DNA of 64,000 bases, from the NCBI GenBank assembly GCA_016717305.1, contig JADKFY010000025.1, forward strand, positions 1 through 64,000, written 5' to 3'. The position numbers were made by a program, and so were the translations under genes. The stretch is from Flavobacteriales bacterium. Lineage in GTDB: Bacteria > Bacteroidota > Bacteroidia > Flavobacteriales_F > PHOS-HE28. The notes below the pieces were generated by a model that made no database searches, was not told the DNA's origin, and saw nothing but the letters and a program-made list of their open reading frames with translations. Position 1 is the stretch's first letter; every line of letters starts with the position of its first letter. Shown here one piece after another: positions 18,633-28,277 of this stretch.

Positions 18633-18668
18633 CCGTGAGCGGGGGCATTGGACTGAATGTGAACTACT

Positions 18669-18754
18669 GTCTTGTCCTGCAATAGGTTGACACAGTTCGT
18701 CAACCTATCTTCGGACATCAACTCAAAACTGTAAACCTGTTTTAGGACGGGTCA
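18669..18754. repeat. 86-bp MITE-like hairpin element, copy 1
   Basis: First of three copies (others at 59901-59986 and 61826-61911). The ends are near-inverted repeats (TGTCCTG.AATAGG against CCTGTTTTAGGACG). The inner stem is AGGTTGAC-ACAGTTC-GTCAACCT, 8 bp perfect. It differs from copy 2 at a few positions, including one in the inner loop. It lies just 3' of the preceding gene. Confidence 0.75.
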
Positions 18755-18795
18755 GGGGACGCTGCGCTCGGCCCAGCACGGTTTGCGCGATCTGC

Positions 18796-19467
18796 TCAGA
18801 TCAACACTGCGCCGTAGACCACTAGGAATACAATGCTTATGATCAACCCCGCAAGGGCCAAACCATGCCCATTCCCGCCTCCTTTCGTTTTGTTCAAACC
18901 GATGATCGAGAGCACCAGACCCGCGATCGGGAAAATGAAGGCGAAAATGAAGCCTAACAGGGCGAAGATGTTCACCCCGCCCACCTCGTCCGATGCCGGT
19001 GGGGCTACCTCGGCATTCATCAACTTCGAAAACATAGAGCGGTAAGTGCTGGATGAGGTCTCCGCAGCCGGGGCACCACCGACGGATGCGAACACTTCAG
19101 TGGAGGTTGCCACGGCCTGCGCTGTCTTGGGTACATTCTTGCGCACGGCCTTAACAGGTCCGGTTCGCGCAGCCTTCGGTGCAAGTTCCATCAATTCTAC
19201 ATCCACTAGCACTAAAGGGGCGATCACCGACTCGCGTTCCTGCAGCCCATCTGCGGCTGGATCTTTCATAGCGTTCAGTTGCTCGGCTTGGTGCTCCACC
19301 TTGTTCACCTTGGCACGGCCACTCCGGTCGGGCATATCCATGAACCAGCCCGGCTTGTTGTACTTGCGATGCTGGAATATGCCTTTTTGCACCACGTCGT
19401 TACTGGAACTGCACGAGGTGATCAACAGGACGAGGAACGTGATCGGAAGGATGTGTGCTTTGCTCAT
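18796..19467 (-). CDS. Lipoprotein with C-terminal DUF4190-like membrane segments
   Basis: A 223-residue protein. It begins MSKAHILPITFLVLLITSC, a lipoprotein signal with Cys19 as the acylation site. A charged, Ala/Pro-rich middle follows (about 30-150), then two hydrophobic helices at about 165-222 around the turn GLNKTKGGGNGHGLALAG. The GLNKTKGGG ... GLALAG pattern is typical of small DUF4190-type membrane proteins. The function is unknown. It stands alone between an 86-bp repeat and a fragmentary regulator. Confidence 0.72.
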   Translation of the reverse strand: MSKAHILPITFLVLLITSCSSSNDVVQKGIFQHRKYNKPGWFMDMPDRSGRAKVNKVEHQAEQLNAMKDPAADGLQERESVIAPLVLVDVELMELAPKAARTGPVKAVRKNVPKTAQAVATSTEVFASVGGAPAAETSSSTYRSMFSKLMNAEVAPPASDEVGGVNIFALLGFIFAFIFPIAGLVLSIIGLNKTKGGGNGHGLALAGLIISIVFLVVYGAVLI

Positions 19468-19639
19468 GGGGGTTCTGGTTGTTCAGGACCACTACCCATC
19501 GCTGTGCCGATCGCCGTGCAAGCAGGTCCTTAGCAGCAGCTGCCGAGATCCTCCCCAATTGTGGGGAGATAACGCAACACCCTGCTTCAGTGCACAAAGG
19601 GAAGGCACACAACCTTTCAACAACGGATGCTCTCCACCC

Positions 19640-20000
19640 CTACCCACCGAACTTGCCCCACGACCGCACTGCGCCCGGGCGACTGTGCAGATCCAGTTTC
19701 CGGTAGAGGCTGTTCACGTGCTTATCGAAATTCCGCTTGCTCATGCCCATGCTGTCGTAGATACTCTTGTACTTCTCATCATTCGGGTGGGCGATGCGGC
19801 GCCACACTTCGCGCTCGGTGGGTGTAAGCTGTTGCAGGCCGGGCGGGGGGCACTTCGGCGGGTAGCTGCGCCAGCCTTTCGTGGGTATACATAAGGGCGT
19901 AGATACGCCGGTCCAGGTCGATGATAGCATATGCAAAGGAGTTCTGTGCATCCGCGTTCACGTCGCATGCAAATGCAAGCAGTGAACATGCGAGTACCAT
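19640..20000 (-). CDS. Short exported protein with LuxR-type HTH, frameshifted
   Basis: The N-terminal part (MVLACSLLAFACDVNADAQ, then SFAYAIIDLDRRIYALMY) reads in one frame. The C-terminal part (LQQLTPTEREVWRRIAHPND ... SKRNFDKHVNSLYRKLDLHS) is a LuxR/GerE-like HTH in another frame. They meet at a run of six G at 19845-19850, so one base gained or lost there would join them into about 120 residues. A signal peptide before a DNA-binding domain is odd. Bacteroidota do have larger membrane proteins with TPRs and a LuxR HTH, so this may be a shrunken relative or a remnant. Confidence 0.5.
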
Positions 20001-20316
20001 GAAATGCCCGGTACTTGCAGTGCCCGGAAATACACATACTTTACCGTGCGTTGCAAGGGCCAACGAAGAACAAGCAACTTCAAAAAGACGCCCTGCAGGT
20101 GCCGGAGCGGGGAGCGCACCTGCATGATACAGTGGTGCGCTTACTTATCGGATCCCGGCATGTGCTACCGTACATGCTGCACACGGTCCACCAACGCCTG
20201 CACGGGCATTTTGGTCCCGTGCATGCGCGGCGAACGGGCCTGCAACCAACACCGGTTCCTGTGCAATCGCAACCTATATCGCGTAAGTCACGTTACAAGG
20301 TCAAGCGAATAGCAAG

Positions 20317-20937
20317 ATGATGGCAAAAGTAAAAGCAGGTCTCCGCGGCCTATCAGCAAACCAAAAAGCAACGCGAGCAGCTGTTCTGTACAGCCAAATG
20401 AACGGGAACCCGAACTTCCCCGATCCGGTGCCGAGCATGCCCGAATTCCATGCAGCGTATATCGAGTTGAAGGAGTCCATTCTGGCCGCCCTGGACTGTG
20501 GTCGGTTGGCCATTGCGCGCAAGGACCGCGCCGTGCAACGGATCGATGAATACATGACCCGCTTGGCCGGATACGTGAACAGCGCATGCCTCGGCGACAT
20601 TCGCAAGCTCAACAGCTCGGGCTTCGAACTCGTGAAGCGGCCAGCACCCATCAACACACTTGATGTGCCACGGAATTTCAGGGTACGTGCAACGGCCTAT
20701 CCAGAGCAACTGAAAGCGCGTTGGGAGCGCGTGCCCGGGGCCGTGATCTACCAATTGGAACGCGCCATCAGTGGCCAAGGTGACGCAGAGCAATGGGAAG
20801 TTGTAGACCTGACCACTCGGACAAGCTACGTAGTGAGCAGGATGCCTTCCACTGTATCACAGACCTTCCGCGTCGTTGCCGTGGGCTGTTCCATCAGGAG
20901 CCCCTATAGCCAGAAAGCCTATGGCAAAGCCATATGA
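20317..20937 (+). CDS. Fibronectin-III-like domain protein (paralogue of 62009-62640)
   Basis: A 206-residue protein. The N-terminal half is helical (about 30-105, including KESILAALDCGRLAIARKDR and IDEYMTRLAGYVNS). The C-terminal half (about 112-200) is a fibronectin-type-III-like beta sandwich (VPRNFRVRATAYPEQLKARW ... TSYVVSRMPS). The gene at 62009-62640 has the same architecture with clear sequence similarity (GYV ... SGFE, RVRA/VRAV, VYE/IYQ). No signal peptide is seen. The function is unknown. It is followed 28 bp later by a coiled-coil gene. Confidence 0.75.
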   Translation: MMAKVKAGLRGLSANQKATRAAVLYSQMNGNPNFPDPVPSMPEFHAAYIELKESILAALDCGRLAIARKDRAVQRIDEYMTRLAGYVNSACLGDIRKLNSSGFELVKRPAPINTLDVPRNFRVRATAYPEQLKARWERVPGAVIYQLERAISGQGDAEQWEVVDLTTRTSYVVSRMPSTVSQTFRVVAVGCSIRSPYSQKAYGKAI

Positions 20938-20965
20938 CCAAGTTCATGTTCAACACCCACACACC

Positions 20966-21313
20966 ATGGCCCTTCTAAAATTCCTGAAAAAAGCCCCCAA
21001 ACTGGAACTGCACGCCTTGGAACCGGACGAGACCTGGTACGAACGCGCCTATTGGCTAGCCCTGCTTGCCAAGGAACTGAAGGCCGAGGTGTTGCAGCTT
21101 AAGACAGAGAACAACCAATTACTTCAACAAGTACATGCCGGTGAACCGTTGAACGTGGACGAGAAGGCGTATTTGACCATGCGCCAAGAACTGGACGAAC
21201 TAAACCACGAGAAGGCCAAGTTGGAGAAACGCCTCCGCCGCTACTACCAAGTGAACCAAGGCCTGATCGATGAAGTGCATGACCTAAGGAACGGCATTGA
21301 ACGCGCTGCTTGA
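20966..21313 (+). CDS. Small coiled-coil protein
   Basis: A 115-residue protein, MALLKFLKKAPKLELHALEP at its start. From about residue 40 to the end it is rich in Leu/Glu/Lys heptads (AKELKAEVLQLKTENNQLLQ and RQELDELNHEKAKLEKRLRR), predicting a long coiled coil. The ATG at 20966 was chosen over upstream in-frame starts because those lie within the preceding gene. A terminator hairpin follows at 21335. The function is unknown; co-transcription with the FN3-like gene is likely. Confidence 0.65.
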   Translation: MALLKFLKKAPKLELHALEPDETWYERAYWLALLAKELKAEVLQLKTENNQLLQQVHAGEPLNVDEKAYLTMRQELDELNHEKAKLEKRLRRYYQVNQGLIDEVHDLRNGIERAA

Positions 21314-21334
21314 CACCAGAGACCTCTGAATATG

Positions 21335-21356
21335 AACCCCGGCCTTGGTCGGGGTT
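21335..21356 (+). terminator. Intrinsic terminator-like hairpin
   Basis: AACCCCG (21335-21341) pairs with CGGGGTT (21350-21356) around an 8-nt loop, 22 bp after the coiled-coil gene stop codon. The downstream sequence is only partly T-rich (CCTGGTTTTGG). Confidence 0.6.
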
Positions 21357-21724
21357 CCTGGTTTTGGCGGGGTATTGCTACCACTTAGCCCCGCGGATCG
21401 CGAATTGGCTTTGTGCTTCTTGGTCAAATGACCGCTGCCGGTCCAGGTAGCAACCGGTTGAACGGATCCAGGCTGTTTGGTCGCTGGCAATGAGGCATTA
21501 TGGCCCATTTGCTTGGCCGTGGGTGGTGCGGACGGGACAGGTTGTACCACTTGCGATGAACACCTTGCTTTTATGCCCATCTGCAAAGGAGGTGTACACG
21601 CCATACCACAGAGCCCAAATAGCGAACGCACCACAAGGACCTGCTCGGGGTATGCTTGCGCGGCACGAGCTGCCTACCTTGAAGTGCGTTCGGTGGCAAA
21701 GCTAAACGGCGAAGCCAATGGGCA
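21357..21724. other. Gene-free stretch
   Basis: No coding region I can support. A minus-strand open frame covers it but has low-complexity composition, overlaps the convergent coiled-coil gene and contains the terminator hairpin. No repeat or operator was seen. Confidence 0.4.
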
Positions 21725-22090
21725 TCACCCCGCCGCAACGGCCTCCAACCGCTGCAACAGTTCCGTCTGTGGAATTACGCGTCTGCGCCTACTGTCCAAT
21801 ATGTCGTTCACCCGGTACAGCACCTCGCCCCGTGTAAAGCTCCACCACCGTGCCTTTATGTAAAGGTCGAAACGGCTCAACGCCACCTTGTCGCCCACGC
21901 AATGCGTGGCATGGTCGTTCAAGGCCCCTAAGAACTGCCCAAGGGTAACGTGTACATCTTGCACCAAGGCACCGTCGCGGGCCTTGGTGTGGATCTGGTA
22001 TTGCGCACCCTCCTTGTCCACATATCTATTGACTATGGGCACCACTTGCCCACGCCACACCACCAAAGCACCTACCCGTATCAACCACAT
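21725..22090 (-). CDS. Hypothetical protein
   Basis: About 121 residues from the ATG at 22088-22090 (MWLIRVGALVVWRGQVVPIV); the frame is open up to 22147. The sequence looks protein-like: a beta-rich N terminus (RYVDKEGAQYQIHTKARDGA) and an Arg-rich C terminus (LDSRRRRVIPQTELLQRLEA). I do not recognise a family. It is isolated next to a repeat-containing intergenic region before the defence operon. Confidence 0.45.
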   Translation of the reverse strand: MWLIRVGALVVWRGQVVPIVNRYVDKEGAQYQIHTKARDGALVQDVHVTLGQFLGALNDHATHCVGDKVALSRFDLYIKARWWSFTRGEVLYRVNDILDSRRRRVIPQTELLQRLEAVAAG

Positions 22091-22175
22091 GATCGACGCC
22101 TTTTCTGGCAAGGCGTGGGTTATAAGGTAGGGGGCAAATTGGTGCAATTGGCCTTTTGGTATTTGTTGGTCGGGC

Positions 22176-22315
22176 GGCCTTTTAAGCTGCTTGGTCTAGT
22201 TGCCATTGGCAAGGTGTGCTGGGCGGCAATGGCCCTAAGCCGAGGTTCCCAAGTGCCAACGGAACAAGAAGTAGTTGTTGGGTGACATTTTGGCTGTTTG
22301 GCCTTTTAAGCCGCT
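22176..22315. repeat. Gene-free stretch with a 16-bp direct repeat
   Basis: GGCCTTTTAAGCTGCT (22176-22191) recurs as GGCCTTTTAAGCCGCT (22300-22315). The surrounding 22148-22590 is full of TTGGC/GCCAA words that could pair locally. No gene is supported. It borders the defence operon, but no integrase or tRNA target is visible. Confidence 0.35.
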
Positions 22316-22592
22316 GGGCCATTTGGCCCCGAAGAAGCCTAATGCCCGTTTACTAATTGGCCGATCCGCTCATTGGCTGCTCGTGCTCTAGTGGTCTTTG
22401 GCAAATGGCCAAGAGGCCCGCGTGCCAACAGTACAAAAGAAAGTTGATAAGAGCAGTTAGCGCTTGTCCAGACTATTCGGTTTGCTCCGCAACTGACGAA
22501 CCTTGTATCTGGATGCTAGCCTCCCGATGGACTCATACAGCACCTTTCTTCGTACATAATCGCAACAAATTGTCATTTCATGGTCAATGAAA

Positions 22593-22622
22593 TTGTAAGT
22601 ATGTCAAATAATCCTATCTTTG
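22593..22622 (+). promoter_or_regulatory. Probable promoter of the defence operon
   Basis: TATCTTTG (22615-22622) matches TAnnTTTG, and a TTG lies 19 bp upstream at 22593-22595, fitting the -33/-7 spacing of Bacteroidota promoters. The first ATG is at 22639, implying a leader of only about 10 nt. Confidence 0.5.
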
Positions 22623-22638
22623 GGCACTTGTAGTTCCC

Positions 22639-23205
22639 ATGCAATTGAAATTATCACAAACAGCTACTGCCCGTTTCGGGGTCCATGCGAAGCGAATGGA
22701 GCAAGGTTCGATGGCCTTGATCCAGTCTTCGGCGATAATGGCCGACGGAGCTATTGAGCACGCATACATAGATCGTACGGATCCTGCTTTGGTCAACTAT
22801 AAAGATACGGACATTCTTCGAAAGGATGATGTACTGTTGATCGGTAAAGGTGCTGCCAATACCGCTGCGGTGTGGCCCGGATCCACCGAACTGACGCTCG
22901 CATCCGGTATGTTGTTCGTCATACGACCCAACCCAGAAATGGTACACCCTGCGTTTCTTGCAGAATACCTCAACAGCTTGCCTGCCCAAGCACAAATGGC
23001 CATGTACCGCAAAACCGGCAGCGTATCGGTCCCCAGCCGGAAGGCGCTGGACCACCTGTTAGTGCCAGTCCCGACCCTCGGAGAACAACACAAGCTGGTG
23101 CAATTGGCCAATGCTGCCAAACGCGCCAAGCTGCACCTCAACGAACTAACCAATGCATACTCCCAACTGCTTGATGCAGTGTGGGCAAACCACCCTGGAC
23201 CATGA
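22639..23205 (+). CDS. Half-size type I restriction specificity (HsdS-like) protein
   Basis: A 188-residue protein resembling one target-recognition domain plus one conserved helix of HsdS. KRMEQGSMALIQSSAI opens the domain, followed by the typical recognition-domain phrases KDDVLLIGKG and SRKALDHLLVPVPTLGEQHK, then a helical end (QLANAAKRAKLHLNELTNAY). Full HsdS proteins have two such halves (about 400 residues). It may act as a homodimer or be a swap donor for the full HsdS gene at 26433. It overlaps hsdM by ATGA and leads the operon. Confidence 0.8.
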   Translation: MQLKLSQTATARFGVHAKRMEQGSMALIQSSAIMADGAIEHAYIDRTDPALVNYKDTDILRKDDVLLIGKGAANTAAVWPGSTELTLASGMLFVIRPNPEMVHPAFLAEYLNSLPAQAQMAMYRKTGSVSVPSRKALDHLLVPVPTLGEQHKLVQLANAAKRAKLHLNELTNAYSQLLDAVWANHPGP

Positions 23206-24735
23206 GCAAGAACATCGAACAAGCCGAGATCAACGCACTGGCCTGGAAAGCCTGCGACACCTTCCGGGGTGTGGTGGACCCAGCCGAGTACAAGAACTAC
23301 ATCCTTGTGTTCCTCTTTCTGAAGTACCTCAGTGATGTGGTGCGCGACCAGCAGGAAGCACTCCACAAGAAGTACGCGGGCGATGAACAGCGGATCGCAC
23401 GTGCAATGGAACGCGAACGCTTCGTGCTGCCAAAAGGCGCTTCCTATTACGACCTCTATGATGCCCGCGATACCGATGACATTGGCGATCGCATCGGCAA
23501 AGCTTTGGACGCGATCGAAGAAGCCAACAAGGGCAAGTTGGACGGCGTGTTCCGCAACATCGACTTCAACAGCGAGGCCAACCTGGGCAAGACCAAGGAC
23601 CGCAACCGCAGGCTGAAGCACTTGATCGAGGACTTCTCCGATCCGCGTCTCGATTTCCGACCAAGCCGCATCGGAAACCTTGACATCATCGGCAACACCT
23701 ACCAGTACCTCATCGGCCAGTTCGCTAGCGATGCCGGCAAGAAAGGAGGGGAATTTTTCACACCTGCGGAGGTTAGTGAATTGCTGTCCCGGTTGCTTGC
23801 TCCCGAGAGCGGCATGCGCATCTACGACCCCACTTGTGGTAGCGGAAGTTTGCTTATCAAAGTGGCCGAGCAGGTGCCGGACCATAATTACTCCTTGTAT
23901 GGACAGGAGAGCAACGGCGGCAACTGGGCGCTGTGTAAAATGAATATGTTTATTCATGCCAACGACAATGCGCAAGTGGAGTGGGGCGATACCCTGAACA
24001 ATCCGCTGCTCGTGGAGGGCGACAAGCTCATGAAGTTCGACGTGGCGGTAAGTAACCCACCATTTAGTTTGGACAAGTGGGGTCAGGAGAATGCCGCGCA
24101 CGACCGCTACAACCGTTTCTGGCGCGGCACACCGCCAAAGAGCAAGGGCGATTACGCGTTCATAACCCACCTGATCGAAAGCCTCAACGAACACGGACGT
24201 GCGGGCGTGATCGTACCGCACGGTGTGTTGTTCCGTGGCAGCAGCGAACGCATCCTGCGCAAGGCCTTCATCGACGAGAACCTGCTCGAGGCCGTGATCG
24301 GCCTGCCCGCACAGCTCTTCTTCGGCACCGGCATACCCGCCGCCATCCTGGTGTTCAACAAGCAGCGCACCACCACCGATGTGCTCTTCATCGACGCCAG
24401 CAAGCAGTACCAGGACGGCAAGAAGCAGAACCGCTTGCGCGAGGAGGACCTCGCAACGCATCGTGGACACCTATGCCGCCTTTCGCAAGGCGCCGAAGAC
24501 CATTGCCGATGACAAGCGTGTGCTCGCCGAGAAATACGCCTACCGCGCCAGCTTGGCCGAGATCCAGGAGAACGACTACAACCTGAACATACCGCGCTAT
24601 GTGGACACCTTCGAGGAAGAGGAACCCGTGGACATCACCGCCGTGCAGGAACAGATCACTGAACTGGAAGGCAAGCTCGCCGGGGTGCGCACCGAAATGG
24701 ACGGCTACCTGAAGGAATTGGGATTCATCAAATAA
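23202..24735 (+). CDS. hsdM: Type I restriction-modification DNA methyltransferase HsdM (frameshifted)
   Basis: An N6-adenine methyltransferase subunit. The N-terminal helical HsdM domain (residues about 5-140) precedes the catalytic domain with SAM motif I DPTCGSGSLL (209-218) and catalytic motif IV NPPF (285-288). The frame breaks around 24452-24460 after LREEDL, and the C-terminal recognition helices (QRIVDTYAAFRKAPK ... LKELGFIK) continue in another frame to 24735. Joined, the protein is about 510 residues, the normal length. Both parts are well conserved, so a consensus error is likely. The start was chosen by overlap with the half-HsdS stop and by the typical MSKNIEQAEINALAWKACD beginning. 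Confidence 0.9.
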
Positions 24736-24744
24736 CAAGGAACA

Positions 24745-24909
24745 ATGACGCAGCAAGAATACGAAGCAAGCATGCTGGTAGTACGAGGAACGATCATTGC
24801 AGCAGCTACTGCCGAGGAACGGGAGAACATTGCACTTGCGCTGGACAACGAAGTACCAACGGCCCTTTGGGATGGCATTGCGCGGAATATCCGGAGACAA
24901 TTCCACTGA
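24745..24909 (+). CDS. Small protein between hsdM and fic, perhaps frameshifted to 25027
   Basis: A 54-residue protein (MTQQEYEASMLVVRGTIIAA ... GIARNIRRQFH), helical and acidic, 9 bp after hsdM. Another frame directly continues with equally protein-like sequence (EDDPHELIALKMHPECVSIQ ... AISYLVN) to a stop at 25025-25027, so a single lost base near 24900 would give one protein of about 93 residues. It may be a small operon partner of the Fic protein, but no family is recognised. Confidence 0.45.
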   Translation: MTQQEYEASMLVVRGTIIAAATAEERENIALALDNEVPTALWDGIARNIRRQFH

Positions 24910-25032
24910 GGACGACCCACACGAACTCATTGCACTAAAGATGCATCCGGAATGCGTATCGATCCAGTACTATCGGCCAGCGCGAACCAATGATCCGTAC
25001 AGGGCGATCAGTTATCTCGTCAATTGAACAGC

Positions 25033-26374
25033 ATGGCACAAGACCTCCCCACCTTACTCCTAAAGATCGATGCCCTGCAAAAGCGCATCATCGACGCTGG
25101 GCCGTTAAGCCCCGAAGCCAAGCGAAAGCTGGACTATCGGTTCCGTTTGGATTGGAACTACCACAGCAATGTGATGGAGGGCAGTTCGCTTACTCAGCAG
25201 GAGACGCGTAGTATCATGCTGGGGAACATCACCGTAAGTGGAAAGCCCATCAAGGATGTGCTGGAGATGCAGGGTCATAATGAGGTGGTGACCAAACTAC
25301 TAGGCATGGCCACGGGCGAGCTTAACCTGAGCGAAGCGCGCATCAAGGAAGTTCATAAGGCGATCGTGCGGGAGGACGACCCAACGAAGCAGAACCAAGT
25401 GGGCAAGTGGAAAACGGAGGAGAATTTCCTCACGAATTACAAGGGTGAGCGTATCGACTTCACACCGCCGGCCGAAGTGGCCGAAGCCATGCACCAATTG
25501 CTGGATCGCACCAAAGCCGATATCGAAAAGATCGAACGCAAGGCCAAGGATGCGCCACACCCTGCACTTGTCGCTTTTGCTTTCCACCGGGACTATGTGA
25601 CCATACATCCATTCCACGATGGCAACGGGCGCACCGCCCGCATCTTCAGCAACCTCCTGCTCATGCGCTTCGGTTATCCACCGGTGATCATCCGTGTGGA
25701 TGAAAAGGAGACGTACAACCGGTACTTGGCCGAGGTCCAAGTATATGGTGCACCAGTTGACCTGTTCGACAACTTCATTGCAGAACGACTGATCCGCGCA
25801 CAGGAGCTGGTGATCGATGCGATCGAGGGACGTGATCTGGAGGATGCGGACGACTTGGCGAAGCGCGCCGAGCTCCTGTTCATGGAGGCTGAAAGCAAGC
25901 GGTTAACTGCCGCCGAAAAGGAGCAGCAGACCGAGGGCATGGTGAAACGGTGGATGGAAATGAACCATGCAGACCTGAACCAGCGGATCAAGAAAACCTT
26001 CGATGTGTTTGGCAAATTCTTTACGAATACTGATTATCGATACAGAGTCCATGTGGACAAGAGTCGCGCAGGCATGCCTAAGATGGACCTGTTTCCCCTT
26101 GAAAAGCTCATGGATCTACGCGAGCAAGGTGGTCGATCACAGATTGGAATGAGCATCACTTTCTCTGGCTTCAAACTCGGTACAGGGATCAAAGAGATGA
26201 AGGTCGTAATGGCACTTCGCTTTATGCCTGAAGAAGTGGAGCTCTACTGGTACGCCAAAAGAATCGGACACTTTTGCTTACAGCGACAAGGTCACGGATG
26301 CAGCCATGCCCGTGATGAAGAAGGTTGCCGAAGATGTTTTTTCAAAAGCGAAGATCCATTTGGAGAAAGGATAG
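25033..26374 (+). CDS. Fic-domain AMPylating enzyme (C-terminal end frameshifted)
   Basis: A Fic/DUF4172-like protein of about 445 residues. The catalytic motif HPFHDGNGRTAR is at 192-203, with His192 as the base. An N-terminal inhibitory motif of the S/T-x-x-x-E-G/N type, SNVMEG, is at 45-50, so it is probably self-inhibited. Such enzymes transfer AMP to Ser/Thr/Tyr of target proteins. Near 26250 the frame changes: in the other frame the sequence runs TPKESDTFAYSDKVTDAAMP ... KIHLEKG to TAG 26372-26374, a more natural end than the Cys/His-rich tail of the original frame (stop 26403). Fic genes are known passengers of type I restriction operons. Confidence 0.87.
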
Positions 26375-26432
26375 TGAGCCCTAAGCAACTATTGGCGGTT
26401 TAACTGCTAACGATCAATTCGGAGAAGAAACC

Positions 26433-27690
26433 ATGAGCACTACCACCGCACCCGCACCAGGGAAGAAGCCACTGCCCAACGAAAGCCGCCCCGGCTACAA
26501 GCATACCAAGCTCGGGTGGATGCCTAAGGAGTGGGAGGTAACTTGCCTTGGAAGCATTTGCAAAATCCATAGTGGAGGCACGCCCAATAAAGCCAATGAC
26601 TTTTATTGGGGAGGGGCATACCGTGGTACACTGCCCGTGACACGAAGACAGACCTTTTAGCGGAATCAGTTTATTCGGTAAGTGAGATCGGGCTGAAAGA
26701 AGGATCAAGATCATTGAAGCAGGGGCGGTTTTAGTGCTAGTTCGGGGGAATGATGCTTTGTGAAGGATATACCCTGCGGGATAACAACTGTGCGTTCTTG
26801 CTTCAACCAAGACATCAAAGGTTAATTCAAGGAAAGGGGTTGATCATGAATTCGTCCTCAAGTGGATCAAATCTTTCAAGTTCCATTTAATGAGTCGGGT
26901 GGCAACCAGTAGCCATGGCACGGGCAATTTGCCAACAGATGAGTTGAAGGACTTTCCAATTGCGATTCCCCCCCTCCCCGAGCAGCGCCGCATCGCTCAA
27001 GTACTGGGTGCATGGGACCAAGCCATTGCCACCACCCAACAACTGCTTGCCGCACAGCAACAGCGCAAGCATGGGCTTATGCAGGAATTGCTGAGCGGCG
27101 TCTACCATCGTTGCAAGAAGGTGAACATCGGTGACGTTGCGGAGGAAGTGAAGGAGCGCCATACAATGGGTGAAGACTATACCGTGTTATCCTGCACGAA
27201 ATACAAGGGGTTTGTCTCATCCTTGGAATACTTCAAGAAGCAAGTCTTCAGCGAGGACCGCTCCAACTACAAGGTTATTCGGCGTGGTCAATTCGGCTTT
27301 CCCGCCAATCATGTAGAGGAAGGGTCGATCGATCTATTACGGCTACACGATATCGGATTGGTAAGCCCCATCTACGTGATCTTCGAATTCGACCGTGACA
27401 AGGTGAACAGCGAGTTCATGTACTACCTGTTCAAGACGGATCGATACCGCCACATCTTCCTCACTTCCACAAACTCTTCCGTGGATCGTCGAGGTAGCCT
27501 GCGTTGGAATGATTTCAAGAACCTATGGGTGCCATTGCCGAAACGCGAAGAACAAGATCGGTTGGCCCGGCTATTCCAGCATATGGATCAACAGATCGAA
27601 ATGACCGATAACTACCTCGCCAACCTCACCACCCAGAAGCGGGGGTTGATGCAGGTGTTGTTGACGGGGGAGGTGCGGGTGAAACACTAG
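26433..27690 (+). pseudogene. hsdS: Type I restriction specificity subunit HsdS, frame broken several times
   Basis: Starts MSTTTAPAPGKKPLPNESRP, with KLGWMPKEWEV opening the first recognition domain. Between about 26630 and 26890 the coding sequence passes through at least three frames (fragments TDLLAESVYSVSEIGLKE, DIPCGITTVRSCFNQDIKG and DHEFVLKWIKSFKF can be read). From 26890 it is clean: PLPEQRRIAQVLGAWDQAIA ends the first half, and the second recognition domain and helix run to GLMQVLLTGEVRVKH. Joined, the product is about 420 residues, normal for HsdS. It is either a decayed specificity gene or a cluster of consensus errors. Confidence 0.82.
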
Positions 27691-27695
27691 ATGCC

Positions 27696-28277
27696 ATGGC
27701 AAGAACACTACACAATTGGACCGACTACCTGCTCATCGCTGTAATAGCTCTCTTCGAATTGAGCGTCACGGCTGTCGCATTGCTATGGCTGTTCACCAAC
27801 AGCTTCGCCAATTACAAAGCCGGTTTGGGCATTATCGAGCCATGGGGCATCAACGAGCATATCACTTATGGATGGTTCTTGTCTGGTGCGCTGGGCGGTG
27901 CCTTCTATTGCCTGCGCGCCATCTACCAGCGAATTGGTGAGGCCTACACACCTATAAGGGAAGAGGAACGCAAAGAGCCCAATCTTGTGTTCAATCCTCG
28001 TGCTTGGGCGTTCTGGTATCTGGTCCGTCCGCTGATGAGCGGGGTACTCGCTCTCATTCTGTTGTGTCTTGTAAAAAGCGACCTACTAACCGTCACAGAA
28101 CTTGCCGGAAAGGATATCGGCTCCTTCTATGTTCTGATCGCACTTGGCTTCCTAGCCGGCTTTGGCAGCCACGAACTCATTCATAAGATCGAAGAGGTGA
28201 TCCGGGTCCTCTTCGCCAAGGCCACGTCCACAGGATCCAACGCGGCAAAGAAGGTTGACGAAAACAAAGGGAAATAA
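27696..28277 (+). CDS. Membrane protein of the restriction operon, function unknown
   Basis: A 193-residue inner-membrane protein with about five hydrophobic segments (about 10-35, 58-76, 103-125, 140-160 and a weaker one between). Cytoplasmic-looking charged parts lie at about 78-100 (REEERKEP) and at the Lys-rich C terminus. No known domain is recognised. It starts 6 bp after hsdS and overlaps the MBL-fold gene by one base, so the two probably form a functional pair carried within the restriction operon. Confidence 0.75.
   Translation: MARTLHNWTDYLLIAVIALFELSVTAVALLWLFTNSFANYKAGLGIIEPWGINEHITYGWFLSGALGGAFYCLRAIYQRIGEAYTPIREEERKEPNLVFNPRAWAFWYLVRPLMSGVLALILLCLVKSDLLTVTELAGKDIGSFYVLIALGFLAGFGSHELIHKIEEVIRVLFAKATSTGSNAAKKVDENKGK

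Noticed and set aside
21284..21634. A minus-strand gene of about 116 codons
   Set aside because: Low-complexity composition, overlap with the end of the convergent coiled-coil gene, and a terminator hairpin inside it.
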